From: UBA7672 sp965279085
GTDB taxonomy: Bacteria > Pseudomonadota > Alphaproteobacteria > Caulobacterales > Hyphomonadaceae
Direction: 5' to 3'
Length of the DNA stretch: 64,000 bases
NCBI GenBank assembly: GCA_965279085.1
Contig: OZ257149.1
Location: forward strand, 1-64,000
Positions within the stretch are counted from its first letter, which is position 1, and each line of letters starts with the position of its first letter. The notes under the pieces are model-generated. The model was not told the origin of the DNA. It saw only the letters and a program-made list of their open reading frames with translations, and did not search any database. Shown here piece by piece: positions 1 through 9,724 of this stretch. Both the position numbers and the translations under genes were made by a program.

Positions 1-1
1 C

Positions 2-1084
2 GACGTAATCTGGGGTACGTCTAGTCAGGTCGGCAAGCAGGGCCGTGACATCGGACGCATGGCGGCGCTGGACGCGGGCTTTGATACGCGCGCATCAGGC
101 GTCACGATCGACCGCTTCTGCGGCTCGGGCATTTCGACGGTCAACTTCGCGGCCTCGACCATCATGTCCGGCATGTCGGATCTTGTGATCGCCGGCGGCA
201 CGGAGATGATGAGCTTCACCTCGACCCTCGTCGACCCCACGAACCCGCAGATGATGGACTCCGGCAACGACCGTCTCCGCGCGCGTCATCCTCAAAGCCA
301 TCAGGGCGTCTGCGCCGACGCCATCGCCACGCTGGAAAACATCTCGCGCGCCGATCTCGACGCGCTCGCGCTCGAAAGCCAGGTCCGCGCCGACAAGGCG
401 ATCCGTGAAGGACGCTTCTCCAAGAGCCTGGTGCCTGTCCATCGCGAAGACGGGTCGCTTGCACTCGACCGTGAGGAGTTTCCCCGCCCGCAGACCACCG
501 CCGAAGGGCTCGCGGGCCTGAAGCCCGCCTTCGAGATGCTGGCCGAGGTTCCGCTCAACGATCAGGGCGACACCTACGGCAAGCTGATCCGGCAGGTCTA
601 TCCGGATCTCAAGATCAAGCACGTCCACCATGCCGGGAACTCGTCAGGCGTCGTCGATGGCGCGGCGGCGATCCTTCTGGCCTCTCCTGATTACGCGAAG
701 AAGCACGGCCTGAAGCCCCGCGCGAGAGTACTGGCTATGGCGAACATGGGCGACAGCCCGACGCTGATGCTCAACGCTCCGGTCCCGGCGGCCAGGAAGG
801 TGCTGGAGAAGGCCGGCCTGACCATCAACGATATCGACCTGTTCGAGATCAACGAGGCCTTTGCTGTCGTCGCCGAGAAGTTCATTCGCGACCTCAAGCT
901 TGACCGCGATAAGGTCAATGTGAATGGCGGCGCCATGGCGCTGGGCCATCCGATCGGCGCAACGGGTTCGATCCTGATCGGAACGATCCTCGACGAGCTC
1001 GAGCGTCGCGACCTCAAGCGAGGTCTCGTGACGATGTGCGCCGCGGGCGGCATGGCCCCTGCGATCATCGTCGAGCGGGTCTAG
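2..1084 (+). CDS. Thiolase (acetyl-CoA acyltransferase), 5'-truncated
   Basis: This is a thiolase, which condenses or cleaves acyl-CoA and acetyl-CoA in the cytoplasm. The reading frame is open from base 2, so the gene starts outside the window. About 360 residues are visible, and the family is usually about 390-400, so roughly 30-40 N-terminal residues are missing. The acylated cysteine is seen in DRFCGSGI (visible residue 40). Also present are NEAFAVV, the histidine motif GHPIGATG and the second catalytic cysteine in MCAAGG near the C terminus. The stop codon directly abuts the rutE stop on the other strand. Substrate (acetoacetyl-CoA or beta-oxidation intermediates) cannot be decided from sequence alone. 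Confidence 0.93.
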   Translation, partial: DVIWGTSSQVGKQGRDIGRMAALDAGFDTRASGVTIDRFCGSGISTVNFAASTIMSGMSDLVIAGGTEMMSFTSTLVDPTNPQMMDSGNDRLRARHPQSHQGVCADAIATLENISRADLDALALESQVRADKAIREGRFSKSLVPVHREDGSLALDREEFPRPQTTAEGLAGLKPAFEMLAEVPLNDQGDTYGKLIRQVYPDLKIKHVHHAGNSSGVVDGAAAILLASPDYAKKHGLKPRARVLAMANMGDSPTLMLNAPVPAARKVLEKAGLTINDIDLFEINEAFAVVAEKFIRDLKLDRDKVNVNGGAMALGHPIGATGSILIGTILDELERRDLKRGLVTMCAAGGMAPAIIVERV

Positions 1085-1690
1085 CTAGAGGATCTGGCAA
1101 GCTTGATCGAACGGCAGGCGCGGCAGGCGGGGAAACAGGTTCTCCGTCGTGCCGTAGCCGATGTTGCAGATGAAGTTGGCGCGCCAACTTGTGTCCTTGA
1201 AGAATTCGTCATTGACGCCCTGTTCCTTGAAGCCGGACATCGGGCCGCAATCGAGCCCCAGCGATCGTGCGGCGAGCATCAGGTAGGCTGCCTGCAGGCT
1301 GCCATTGCGCAGCGCGCTTTCCTTCGCCGCCTCCGGACTGCTGGAGAACCATGAGCCGGCTTCCGGCTTGTGCGGGAAGAGGCGCGGCGTCAGCTTCCAG
1401 AAGTCCACATCGTAGGCGACGATCACATTGACCGGCGCCGCCAGCGTCTTGGGCCGGTTGCTGCTGGACATGAAGGGGGAGAGTCGAGCCTTAGCTTCGT
1501 CGCTCACCAGGAAGACGAAACGTCCGGGCAGGCCGTTCGAAGCCGTCGGTCCCCATTTCGCCAGCTCGTAAAGCTCGTGCAGCAGCGCCTGCGGAATCGC
1601 CTCCGGCTCGAACGCGTTATACGTGCGGGCCGTGCGGAAAAGCCGGTCGAGGGACTCCGCAGGCAGGGCGGTTCTGGAGCGTTCGGTCAT
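1085..1690 (-). CDS. rutE: RutE: malonic semialdehyde reductase, nitroreductase fold
   Basis: This 201-residue protein matches the length of RutE, the FMN-dependent nitroreductase-family enzyme that reduces toxic malonic semialdehyde to 3-hydroxypropionate at the end of the Rut pathway. Visible family motifs are RTYNAF near residue 20, AKWGPTASNG near residue 45 (FMN contact region), GFKEQGVNDEFF and a C-terminal IGYG motif. The chosen ATG (1688-1690) begins the homologous sequence; the longer open frame upstream runs into the divergent rutB and does not look like protein. It is transcribed away from rutB across a 78-bp gap. Confidence 0.9.
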   Translation of the reverse strand: MTERSRTALPAESLDRLFRTARTYNAFEPEAIPQALLHELYELAKWGPTASNGLPGRFVFLVSDEAKARLSPFMSSSNRPKTLAAPVNVIVAYDVDFWKLTPRLFPHKPEAGSWFSSSPEAAKESALRNGSLQAAYLMLAARSLGLDCGPMSGFKEQGVNDEFFKDTSWRANFICNIGYGTTENLFPRLPRLPFDQACQIL

Positions 1691-1768
1691 ATCGGGCCTG
1701 TCGGATCGCGAAAACGGGTTGGCACCGTGCGAGGCTATGCCATGCTGCGCCCAGCACAAGGCACACGG

Positions 1769-2473
1769 ATGGCTGACGACACGATCATGCTTCCCTCCCG
1801 GCCGGAACCCATCGCGGTCCCCGCCTCGAAGACGGCCGTGATCGTCATCGACATGCAGAACGCCTACGCCTCGAAGGGCGGCTATCTCGATCTCGCTGGC
1901 TTCGACATTTCCGGCGCCGCCAAGGTGATCACGAACACCAAGGCCGTGCTGGAAACCGCCCGCGCTGCAGGCATGACGGTGATCTTCTTCCAGAACGGCT
2001 GGGACTGCGACTATGTCGAGGCGGGCGGTCCCGGCTCTCCGAATTACCACAAGTCGAACGCGCTCAAGACAATGCGCAAGAACCCGGAGCTACAGGGCAA
2101 GCTGCTGGCGCGGGGCGGCTGGGATTATGAACTGGTGGACGAGCTGAAACCGCAACCCGGCGACATTGTGCTGCACAAGACGCGCTATTCCGGCTTCTTC
2201 AATTCGCAGCTGGATTCAGTCCTGCGCTCGCGGGGCATACGCCATCTCGTCTTCACCGGCATCGCCACCAATGTATGCGTCGAGTCCACCCTGCGCGATG
2301 GCTTCTTCCTCGAATACTTCGGCGTCGTCCTCGAAGACGCCACGCACCAGGCCGGCCCGGACTTTGTTCAGAAGGCCGCCATTTACAACATCGAGACATT
2401 CTTCGGCTGGGTCTCCAGCGTCGCCGACTTCAAGGGCGCGTTCGGGCAGGTTGAACCGCAGAAGCAGCGCTGA
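1769..2473 (+). CDS. rutB: RutB: ureidoacrylate amidohydrolase, isochorismatase fold
   Basis: RutB hydrolyses the ureidoacrylate (or its peracid) released by RutA to aminoacrylate, CO2 and ammonia. The 234-residue product has the cysteine-hydrolase catalytic set in the expected order: Asp28 in VIDMQNAY, Lys137 in HKTRYSGF and Cys170 in TNVCVES. The chosen ATG gives the normal length of about 230 residues. An in-frame ATG 27 bases upstream is also possible. It is the first gene of the forward rut operon and is followed after 7 bases by the EF-G-like gene. Confidence 0.93.
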   Translation: MADDTIMLPSRPEPIAVPASKTAVIVIDMQNAYASKGGYLDLAGFDISGAAKVITNTKAVLETARAAGMTVIFFQNGWDCDYVEAGGPGSPNYHKSNALKTMRKNPELQGKLLARGGWDYELVDELKPQPGDIVLHKTRYSGFFNSQLDSVLRSRGIRHLVFTGIATNVCVESTLRDGFFLEYFGVVLEDATHQAGPDFVQKAAIYNIETFFGWVSSVADFKGAFGQVEPQKQR

Positions 2474-2480
2474 GCGCCGC

Positions 2481-3347
2481 ATGCTGAACATGCGGCCTTT
2501 CCCGCGGGATTACCAACCGCTCGGCCTCGCCATCGAGCCCAAGTCGGATGCCGATCGAGAGCGCCTGCTCGAACCTCTGCAGCAGATCGCAGCGGGCGAC
2601 CCCAGCTGCATGCCAATCGTCGATCCTGAAACCGGCCGCGTCCGCATCCCGGCACGCAGTGAAGCGCACATCGCAGAAATCGTCGCCGCGCTCGGCAAGA
2701 CCGGCATCGCCTTTGGCGTCGGCGCGCCACAGGTCGCCTACCGCGAAATGCCGACTGTCAGTGCCGACGTGGACTACACACACCAGTCCCGTTCCGGCGG
2801 CGCTGTCGAATTCGCGCGCGTACGCATCCGCTTCGAGCCAAATCCGCGCAGCCTGACGAACACCTTCCTGAATGGCGACGCGGCTGGCGAGATCCCCGCG
2901 CACTTCCTTTCCGGTATCGAGCAGGGCCTACGTTCCGTAACCGCCTGCGGTCCTCTGCGCGGCTACCCGGTTGTCGCCTGCCGTATCACGCTGCTCGGCG
3001 GCGCGTTCCACGAGACCGACTCCAGCGTAACGGCCTTCGAGATCGCCGCACGCGCCGCCTTCCTTGATGCAGGTCCGCTCTCCGGGATGAAGCTTTTCGA
3101 GCCCATGCTGGAGATCGAGATCAACACGCCCAAGGCGCACGCCCCAGCTGTCCTCGCCGACTTCAAGTCCCGGCGCGGCGTCAGCAATGCGAAAGAGGCG
3201 ACGCCGGGGATCGTCACCTTTGCCGGCTTTGCCCCGCTCGCCACCATGCTTGGCTATGACGCCCACCTCAAATCCATCGCCGGGCAGGGCGCGACCCACG
3301 CCTGGAAACTCGCCGGTCTCGAAGAGGTTCGTCCGGATTCCAGTTGA
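2481..3347 (+). CDS. GTPase-less EF-G-like protein (domains III-IV-V only) inside the rut operon
   Basis: The 288-residue product aligns by eye with the C-terminal half of elongation factor G. Residues 14-88 resemble domain III (LGLAIEPK, later APQVAYREMP). Residues 87-205 resemble domain IV, with DYTHQSRSGGAVEFARV, GPLRGYPVV and HETDSSVTAF. Residues 206-282 resemble domain V, with FEPMLEIEINTP and DFKSRRG. No G domain or domain II is present, and there is no room for one because rutB ends 7 bases upstream. An internal ATG at 2490 is an alternative start. Its position between rutB and rutC suggests co-expression with uracil catabolism. What it does there is unknown; a ribosome-binding or tRNA-mimic role is only inference. 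Confidence 0.85.
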   Translation: MLNMRPFPRDYQPLGLAIEPKSDADRERLLEPLQQIAAGDPSCMPIVDPETGRVRIPARSEAHIAEIVAALGKTGIAFGVGAPQVAYREMPTVSADVDYTHQSRSGGAVEFARVRIRFEPNPRSLTNTFLNGDAAGEIPAHFLSGIEQGLRSVTACGPLRGYPVVACRITLLGGAFHETDSSVTAFEIAARAAFLDAGPLSGMKLFEPMLEIEINTPKAHAPAVLADFKSRRGVSNAKEATPGIVTFAGFAPLATMLGYDAHLKSIAGQGATHAWKLAGLEEVRPDSS

Positions 3348-3398
3348 GCCGGCGATCAACTCGGCCCACACTTCCTGCAACGAATTCAGGAGCAGCCC

Positions 3399-3788
3399 AT
3401 GCCCAAGAAAGTCATCCTTCCGCCCGGCACGCACACGCCGATCGCGCCTTTCTCCCCGGGCACGTATGCGGACGGAGTCGTCTATGTCTCCGGCACGCTG
3501 GCCTTCGACAAGGACAACAAGATCCTCTTCCCGGGCGACGCCGCTGCGCAGACGAAGCACATTCTCGAAGTCATCAAGTCCGTCATCGAAACGGCGGGCG
3601 GCACGATGAACGACGTCACCATGAACAACATCATGCTGAAGTCGTGGGACGACTACGCCGCGATGAACAAGGTCTACGCCGAGTACTTCCCCGGCGACAA
3701 ACCCGCGCGCTGGTGCATCGTCTGCGGCCTCGTGCGCCCGGAAGCGCTCGTTGAAATCGGCTCGATCGCGCACATTGGCAAGACGTAA
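3399..3788 (+). CDS. rutC: RutC: 3-aminoacrylate deaminase, RidA family
   Basis: This 129-residue protein belongs to the RidA/YjgF/UK114 family. In the rut operon it is RutC, which speeds deamination of aminoacrylate to malonic semialdehyde. Typical RidA features are the N-terminal APFSPGTYADGVVYVSG segment and the C-terminal KPARWCIV...RPEALVEIGSIA block, whose arginine is the substrate-binding residue of the family. A clear ribosome binding site (AGGAG) lies 7 bases before the ATG. The gene ends in TAATG, so its stop codon overlaps the rutD start by one base. Confidence 0.93.
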   Translation: MPKKVILPPGTHTPIAPFSPGTYADGVVYVSGTLAFDKDNKILFPGDAAAQTKHILEVIKSVIETAGGTMNDVTMNNIMLKSWDDYAAMNKVYAEYFPGDKPARWCIVCGLVRPEALVEIGSIAHIGKT

Positions 3789-4579
3789 TGCCGAAGACGG
3801 GGGATGGCCTCTACTACGAACTTCTCGAAGGCCCGGCCGTCGCCGAAACCGTGATGCTGTCCGCCGGCCTCGGCGGCTCCGCGAACTTCTGGGCCCCGCA
3901 GATGGAGGCGCTCCTGAAGCGCTTCCGCGTCCTTCTCTACGACCATCGCGGAACGGCGCGCTCGGTGCGCACGCTGACCAAGCCGCACTCCGTAGACGCG
4001 ATGGCCGCCGACATGCGCCTCGTGATGGACGCTGCCAAGGTGAAGCAGGCGCATATCGTCGGCCACGCCGCAGGCGGTCTCGCCGCACTGGCCCTCGCGC
4101 TGAAATCGCCCAAGCGGGTCGGCAAGCTTGTTGTCGTGAATGGCTGGTCGAGGCCCGATCCGCATATCGCCCGTTGCTTCGAGGCGCGCGTTGCGCTGCT
4201 AAAAAAACCCGGCAAGCGCGCCTATGTGCGCGCTCAGCCGCTCTTCCTCTATCCGGCGACGTGGATCTCGGAAAACACCGCGCGCCTAGATGCCGAGGAG
4301 GAGCACATGGTGAAAGGCTTCCCCGCCACCGACGTCATGCTCGCCCGCATCAACGCGCTGCTGGCCTTCGATATCGACGCCAAGTTGCCGAAAATCACGG
4401 CGCCCGTGCTCGTCAGCGCCTCAGCCGACGACATGCTCGTGCCCGTATCTTGCTCGAAGCGCTTGGCGGAGCGCCTGCCCAATGCAACGCTCGACATCAC
4501 GCCGTGGGGTGGCCACGGCATGAGCGTCACCGATCCCGACGTCTTCAACGCAACGCTCGTAGAGTTCCTGACCAGCTAG
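3788..4579 (+). CDS. rutD: RutD: putative aminoacrylate hydrolase, alpha/beta-hydrolase fold
   Basis: RutD is a 263-residue alpha/beta hydrolase thought to assist hydrolysis of aminoacrylate. The nucleophile elbow reads VGHAAGG, so alanine stands where most family members have the catalytic serine. From memory the E. coli RutD elbow is also GHA-type, so this fits the RutD subgroup rather than decay. The acid region (SADDMLVP) and the histidine (WGGHGMS) remain. Its start overlaps the last base of rutC, implying coupled translation. rutA follows after 15 bases. Confidence 0.9.
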   Translation: MPKTGDGLYYELLEGPAVAETVMLSAGLGGSANFWAPQMEALLKRFRVLLYDHRGTARSVRTLTKPHSVDAMAADMRLVMDAAKVKQAHIVGHAAGGLAALALALKSPKRVGKLVVVNGWSRPDPHIARCFEARVALLKKPGKRAYVRAQPLFLYPATWISENTARLDAEEEHMVKGFPATDVMLARINALLAFDIDAKLPKITAPVLVSASADDMLVPVSCSKRLAERLPNATLDITPWGGHGMSVTDPDVFNATLVEFLTS

Positions 4580-4594
4580 CAAAGGCGATACACG

Positions 4595-5671
<1,077 letters not shown>

Positions 5672-5782
5672 CCAACAGCGGAGACGGGCCTTGAAAATCG
5701 ACAGACGATGGGCGCATGAAGCTCCCGCTTGGCGACCGACGTACTAACGGGTGCGAGGTTCGCAAGAAGGATGCAGCCGCCC

Positions 5783-5805
5783 GCCGGCGCGAACTCCGCG
5801 CCGGC
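5783..5805. terminator. Perfect 9-bp GC-rich hairpin between convergent genes
   Basis: The arms GCCGGCGCG and CGCGCCGGC pair perfectly around a 5-base loop (AACTC). It lies between the convergent rutA and flippase genes, where a bidirectional terminator is expected. No T-tract follows on either side, so intrinsic termination may be weak. Confidence 0.55.
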
Positions 5806-5832
5806 ATCGGCAACCGATCCTCAGTCTAGGCC

Positions 5833-7374
5833 CTACGCCGCGACTTCAGCCGGGACATCCGCCGACGAGGCTCGCCGTCTGCTAACCAGCAGGCGGACGC
5901 GTTCTTTGAACCATTGGCGGTGGAACGCCAGCAGCCATCCGAAATACACCACGCCGCCGGTGATTATGCAGACGACCATGCGCGGCAGGGCTGGCCATCC
6001 CGCCAGCTGCACCGCTACCAGGTAGGTCGCTCCGGTCATCGCCGCGCATGCCAGGACTGCTGGAAGCAGGCCCATATAATGTGACAGGTTCGTCTGTTGC
6101 AGCCTGCGATTGACGATGACGTTTCCGATGATCCCCATGAGCGCGGCGGGGATCGATTGGACCAGGATCGCCTGCGGCGGACTTAGTCCGTTCGTCAGGA
6201 ATATCAGCACGCCGAGAGAGCTGACCAGCAGCGCGATCATGTAGGCGAGCGCCACCTTGTTCATGTTGAGCGCCGCCATCGCGCCATTGTTGAACCACAG
6301 GAGCGGGATCTGCAGCAGCGTGATCGACAGCGCCTGCAGGATCGGCGTGACGCCGGCATACTCACTCGGAAGCACCAGCGCGACGAGGTCGGGCGCCACG
6401 ACGACAAGGCCTGCAAACGCGGGCAGAGTGATCAGCGTCGCCATGCGCACGATGCTATTGTACACCTCGCGCTCGCCCTCGATGTCGCCCTTGACCTTCA
6501 GCATCAGTGGGAACCACAGCCCCATCAGCGGGGTGACGGTCGGGCCCTGCACGGAGTCGGTGACGCGGTTGGCCGCCCTCATGAGGCCTACCGTGGCGAC
6601 GTCATAACGCAGGCCGAAAATCAGCAGCGTGACCCGGCCGATGGTGACGGCCAGCGTGTTCACGGTCCAGATCGCCATGAACCGCCGCACGAAGTCGATG
6701 CCCGTCTGCCGTTCGATCACGAACTTCGGCAGCCAGCGTGTGTATTTGTACAGGAATCCGGTCTGCACGATCAGCGTTACCAGCCGCTGCACGAACAACG
6801 CCCACAACACGTACGGCGAGAACGCAACAACAACACCAACCACACCGCCCACAACAGTCGCGGCAATACTCCTCGCCGCCGTCTGCTTGTACCGCAGATC
6901 GCGCATCATGAGGGCGTCCATGACCGCGATCCAGGGGACGGGAATGAGCATGAGGCCGAAGAGCGGCATGAAGGTCGCGATCAGAGGTTCGTTGTAGACG
7001 GAGCCGACATAGGGCGCGGCAATGGCGAGGGCGGCTGTGATGACAACCACAAGCGCGAGGAATGCAGAAAACGCGGAATGAAGCGACCGGTTGTCGAAGC
7101 GGCCGGCCTGCATGATCGCATCCATTGCCGCATAGCGCCCCTCAAGCGAGACGAAGTCGACTGCGATGGCGGCAAGCGCGATGATCCCGAAAATGTGAGG
7201 CGGAACCTGGGTGGCGATTATGAGGAAGACAGCAATGCCGGCGCCGTGCGTGAACACGAAGCTGAGGATGCTCCACAGCATCGCCTTCCGTATCATGCCG
7301 GCGACGCGTGCGCGCGCAGATGGAGCTCCCGATGGCGTCTCGGGGGGCGCAACGGATGAATCAGGCTGACTCAT
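5833..7374 (-). CDS. Wzx-type polysaccharide flippase
   Basis: This 513-residue integral membrane protein belongs to the MOP flippase/polysaccharide transporter superfamily (WzxC-like), which moves lipid-linked glycans across the inner membrane. The N-terminal 25 residues are soluble and proline-rich. About 12-14 hydrophobic segments follow, with a basic C-terminal tail. A conserved early stretch reads RDLRYKQTAARS. It stands alone on the minus strand at the left edge of the polysaccharide locus. A second flippase lies at 24499-26004. The transported substrate cannot be told from sequence. Confidence 0.88.
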   Translation of the reverse strand: MSQPDSSVAPPETPSGAPSARARVAGMIRKAMLWSILSFVFTHGAGIAVFLIIATQVPPHIFGIIALAAIAVDFVSLEGRYAAMDAIMQAGRFDNRSLHSAFSAFLALVVVITAALAIAAPYVGSVYNEPLIATFMPLFGLMLIPVPWIAVMDALMMRDLRYKQTAARSIAATVVGGVVGVVVAFSPYVLWALFVQRLVTLIVQTGFLYKYTRWLPKFVIERQTGIDFVRRFMAIWTVNTLAVTIGRVTLLIFGLRYDVATVGLMRAANRVTDSVQGPTVTPLMGLWFPLMLKVKGDIEGEREVYNSIVRMATLITLPAFAGLVVVAPDLVALVLPSEYAGVTPILQALSITLLQIPLLWFNNGAMAALNMNKVALAYMIALLVSSLGVLIFLTNGLSPPQAILVQSIPAALMGIIGNVIVNRRLQQTNLSHYMGLLPAVLACAAMTGATYLVAVQLAGWPALPRMVVCIITGGVVYFGWLLAFHRQWFKERVRLLVSRRRASSADVPAEVAA

Positions 7375-7990
7375 CGCCGCCGCTGTCCATTCAACTGATG
7401 TGCTGCCGCCGGAGGATTCCGAAGGTCCGCCAATTTTTTGAGCCGACGTCTTAGCTTGCTGGGCCTAATGAAATCGATGCACAAACTAGACCAGAAGATA
7501 CTGTCGGCAACGCGGAATCTTGCCTTGAGCGAGTGACGATGAAAGTTGCTGCAAGTGAAGCTGGAGTCTTGCAAAACTCAAGCATGTGGTGCTGTCAGCG
7601 TTCGCTCCGCATGGTCGCGGCAAGGCGTATCAAGGTCGCGCCTTATGGGTTAACGCCCGCAACGAGCTCGAGCGGCTGTTTCATCTGACGCGCCGGGTGA
7701 GGCGTGGCTTGCGGTCAGCGTTGACCGCGCAACGCTGGGTCCGGATTGTCTGGCGCTTGCCTAGAGCTTGGACGCGTCGATCCAATCCATCGGGGCTCAT
7801 GGGCGCACTCGAAGCGGTCGAGCATCAAGCACATCACTCTGCGATCCGTCCCCCAACGATATTAATGCGAGGCAATCGCATCCTCATACACGCGCGAGGC
7901 GACGTTAGTTGCTTGTAAGACTGACATGGCTCAGCTTAATTTGTGATCGCTGCGAACGTTTGAATGCCGTGTCTTGGACGCGAATTTTCG
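7375..7990. other. Intergenic divergent promoter region, no convincing gene
   Basis: The gap of about 600 bases separates the minus-strand flippase from the plus-strand GT87-GtrA gene and must hold promoters for both. Short open frames here (for example 7586-7918 on the plus strand) have no recognisable sequence or ribosome binding site. No hairpin or repeat stood out. Confidence 0.5.
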
Positions 7991-9724
7991 ATGGCCGAAA
8001 ATCTGGGAAGCGGATCAAGAGTCTACCAGACTGCGACGCTTTTCGTGCTCGCGCTGATATGCTTGGTCTGCATAACCGGGATCATCATTCCTGCGGGATT
8101 GGGGTGGGATTTTGCCAACTACTACGACGCCGGTCACAAGGCCGCGGTTGGAGAGACAGGCACGCTCTACGAAAAGTTGGCCTTGATAGAAGGCGAGCCG
8201 CCCCAGGGGGCGATGCTGTTCCTCGGCGTTCCGATTTCGAGCTACCTGTATACGCCGTTGGCGTTTATGCCGCCTGAAACCGCGCTCGTTGTTTTCAAGG
8301 TCCAGGCCACGCTGTGCACCTGGCTGGCGTTGTTGCTAGTTTATCGCGCCACGCGTCCCGTCGCAGCGAGCGCCGAAGAGATGGCGCGATTTACGTTCCT
8401 ATTTGTGACGGCAGCGCTTCTATTCCAGCCATTCTGGACGATCTATCGCGTGGGCGGGCAGACGACGCCAAACGTCTTATTGATGTGCGTGCTGGCATGG
8501 CTGTCGTACCGTCAGGGCCGAGCCTGGGTGACTGTAGCTCTGCTGATCGCGGCGATCGCCATCAAGCCGGTGATGGCGCCAGCACTGCTCCTCCTGGCGG
8601 CGGCTTCGGGGCGAAACTTCCTTGTGGCGACATTTGTGATTGGCTTCGCGACAGCGTTGCTGTCGGTACTTTTGATGGGATGGCCGATACATGGCCGCTT
8701 CCTGCAGGAACTTGGCGTGCAAGGAAGTATCCTCGCTTCACCCAAATGGAACAGCGCCATCACGGCCTGGATCGAGGCTGCATTCCTGTCGCCGTCGACC
8801 TTCGAAACTGGAGGTATGAGGCCTGAGCCGCTAGGATCGCTGTTGCTGTTGACGCGCATGGCCGTTCTCGGGGTCTTCGCGGTTCTTTTCCTCGATCTGA
8901 GGAAACGCTCGACGTCAGAACCGGCTCGGCGCAGTTTGCGTTTCCTTCTGGCGGTAACGTTTGCGCTGATGTTCACGCCGGTCGCATGGGAACACTATCC
9001 CGCGATCCTCTTCCCTCTGATCGCCGTGCTGCTCGCCAGATGGCGGATGCTATCGCAGGGCTCCCGGCTCTTGCTCGCTGCGACGATCGCTTCATCCGTC
9101 TTCCAGAATCTTATCCTGATCATGTGGTTCGACGACGCGATCGGATTCGATACCTGGATCGAGCAGGCGCCACTAGGTATGGCGAAGAGTTCCACGCTTG
9201 TGCTTGTCCTTTGCCTCCTGGTTTTCAAGTGGCGGGACGTCATGGCGGCCTTTGACGGCACTATGAGTTCTTCGCCTGCAACGGCGCCCTCGTCAGCCGA
9301 AGCTACACTTGCGCGTGTGAGGTCGGCTGCTCCAAAGGGGCTGGCTCGATTTCTCCTGGTGGGGCTCGGCGGGCTGTTAGTCGATTTGGCGCTGCTATCA
9401 GTACTTGAACTGGGTGGCGCGTCGCATGTCTTTGCGCGGGCCGCTTCGCTGGCCGCAGCTACAGTGGTCACGTGGATTCTGAATCGCAATTTCACTTTCG
9501 GCGCGTCGGGCGGCCGGGTCGATATGGAGTTTGGGCGCTACGGTCTGATCGCGCTTGGCGCCCAAAGCATAAATTACGCAGTCTTCATTGCTATGATTGA
9601 GGTCTGGCCAGCGGTGCTGCATACGGCCGCAGCAATCGTTGGCGCGGTTATCGCAGCCGGCTTCTCCTACGCTGGCCATCGGTTCTTCACGTTCAGCAAG
9701 CGGCAAACAAGCCGCGAGGGTTAG
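7991..9724 (+). CDS. Membrane glycosyltransferase (GT87/DUF2029-like) fused to a GtrA domain
   Basis: The N-terminal two thirds (about residues 1-425) is a polytopic GT-C protein resembling the GT87/DUF2029 family of polyprenyl-phosphate-sugar-dependent transferases. It has an early periplasmic acidic motif, GWDFANYYDAG. After a serine/alanine linker near residues 430-450, the last 125 residues form a GtrA-like domain with four hydrophobic segments, beginning FLLVGLGGLLVDLALL and containing NRNFTF and GHRFFTF. GtrA proteins are thought to flip or handle polyprenyl-phosphate sugars, so transfer and supply may be joined in one chain. ATG 7991 is preferred; ATG 7964 would add nine residues. Its stop overlaps the convergent gene by 4 bases. 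Confidence 0.85.
   Translation: MAENLGSGSRVYQTATLFVLALICLVCITGIIIPAGLGWDFANYYDAGHKAAVGETGTLYEKLALIEGEPPQGAMLFLGVPISSYLYTPLAFMPPETALVVFKVQATLCTWLALLLVYRATRPVAASAEEMARFTFLFVTAALLFQPFWTIYRVGGQTTPNVLLMCVLAWLSYRQGRAWVTVALLIAAIAIKPVMAPALLLLAAASGRNFLVATFVIGFATALLSVLLMGWPIHGRFLQELGVQGSILASPKWNSAITAWIEAAFLSPSTFETGGMRPEPLGSLLLLTRMAVLGVFAVLFLDLRKRSTSEPARRSLRFLLAVTFALMFTPVAWEHYPAILFPLIAVLLARWRMLSQGSRLLLAATIASSVFQNLILIMWFDDAIGFDTWIEQAPLGMAKSSTLVLVLCLLVFKWRDVMAAFDGTMSSSPATAPSSAEATLARVRSAAPKGLARFLLVGLGGLLVDLALLSVLELGGASHVFARAASLAAATVVTWILNRNFTFGASGGRVDMEFGRYGLIALGAQSINYAVFIAMIEVWPAVLHTAAAIVGAVIAAGFSYAGHRFFTFSKRQTSREG

Noticed and set aside
1691..1768. Possible RutR operator between rutE and rutB
   Set aside because: No sequence close to the TTGACCA-N2-TGGTCAA palindrome is present; only weak chance repeats.
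3872..4100. RutD seemingly inactivated by loss of the catalytic serine
   Set aside because: The GHA-type elbow is, as far as I recall, normal for RutD proteins, so this is not evidence of decay.
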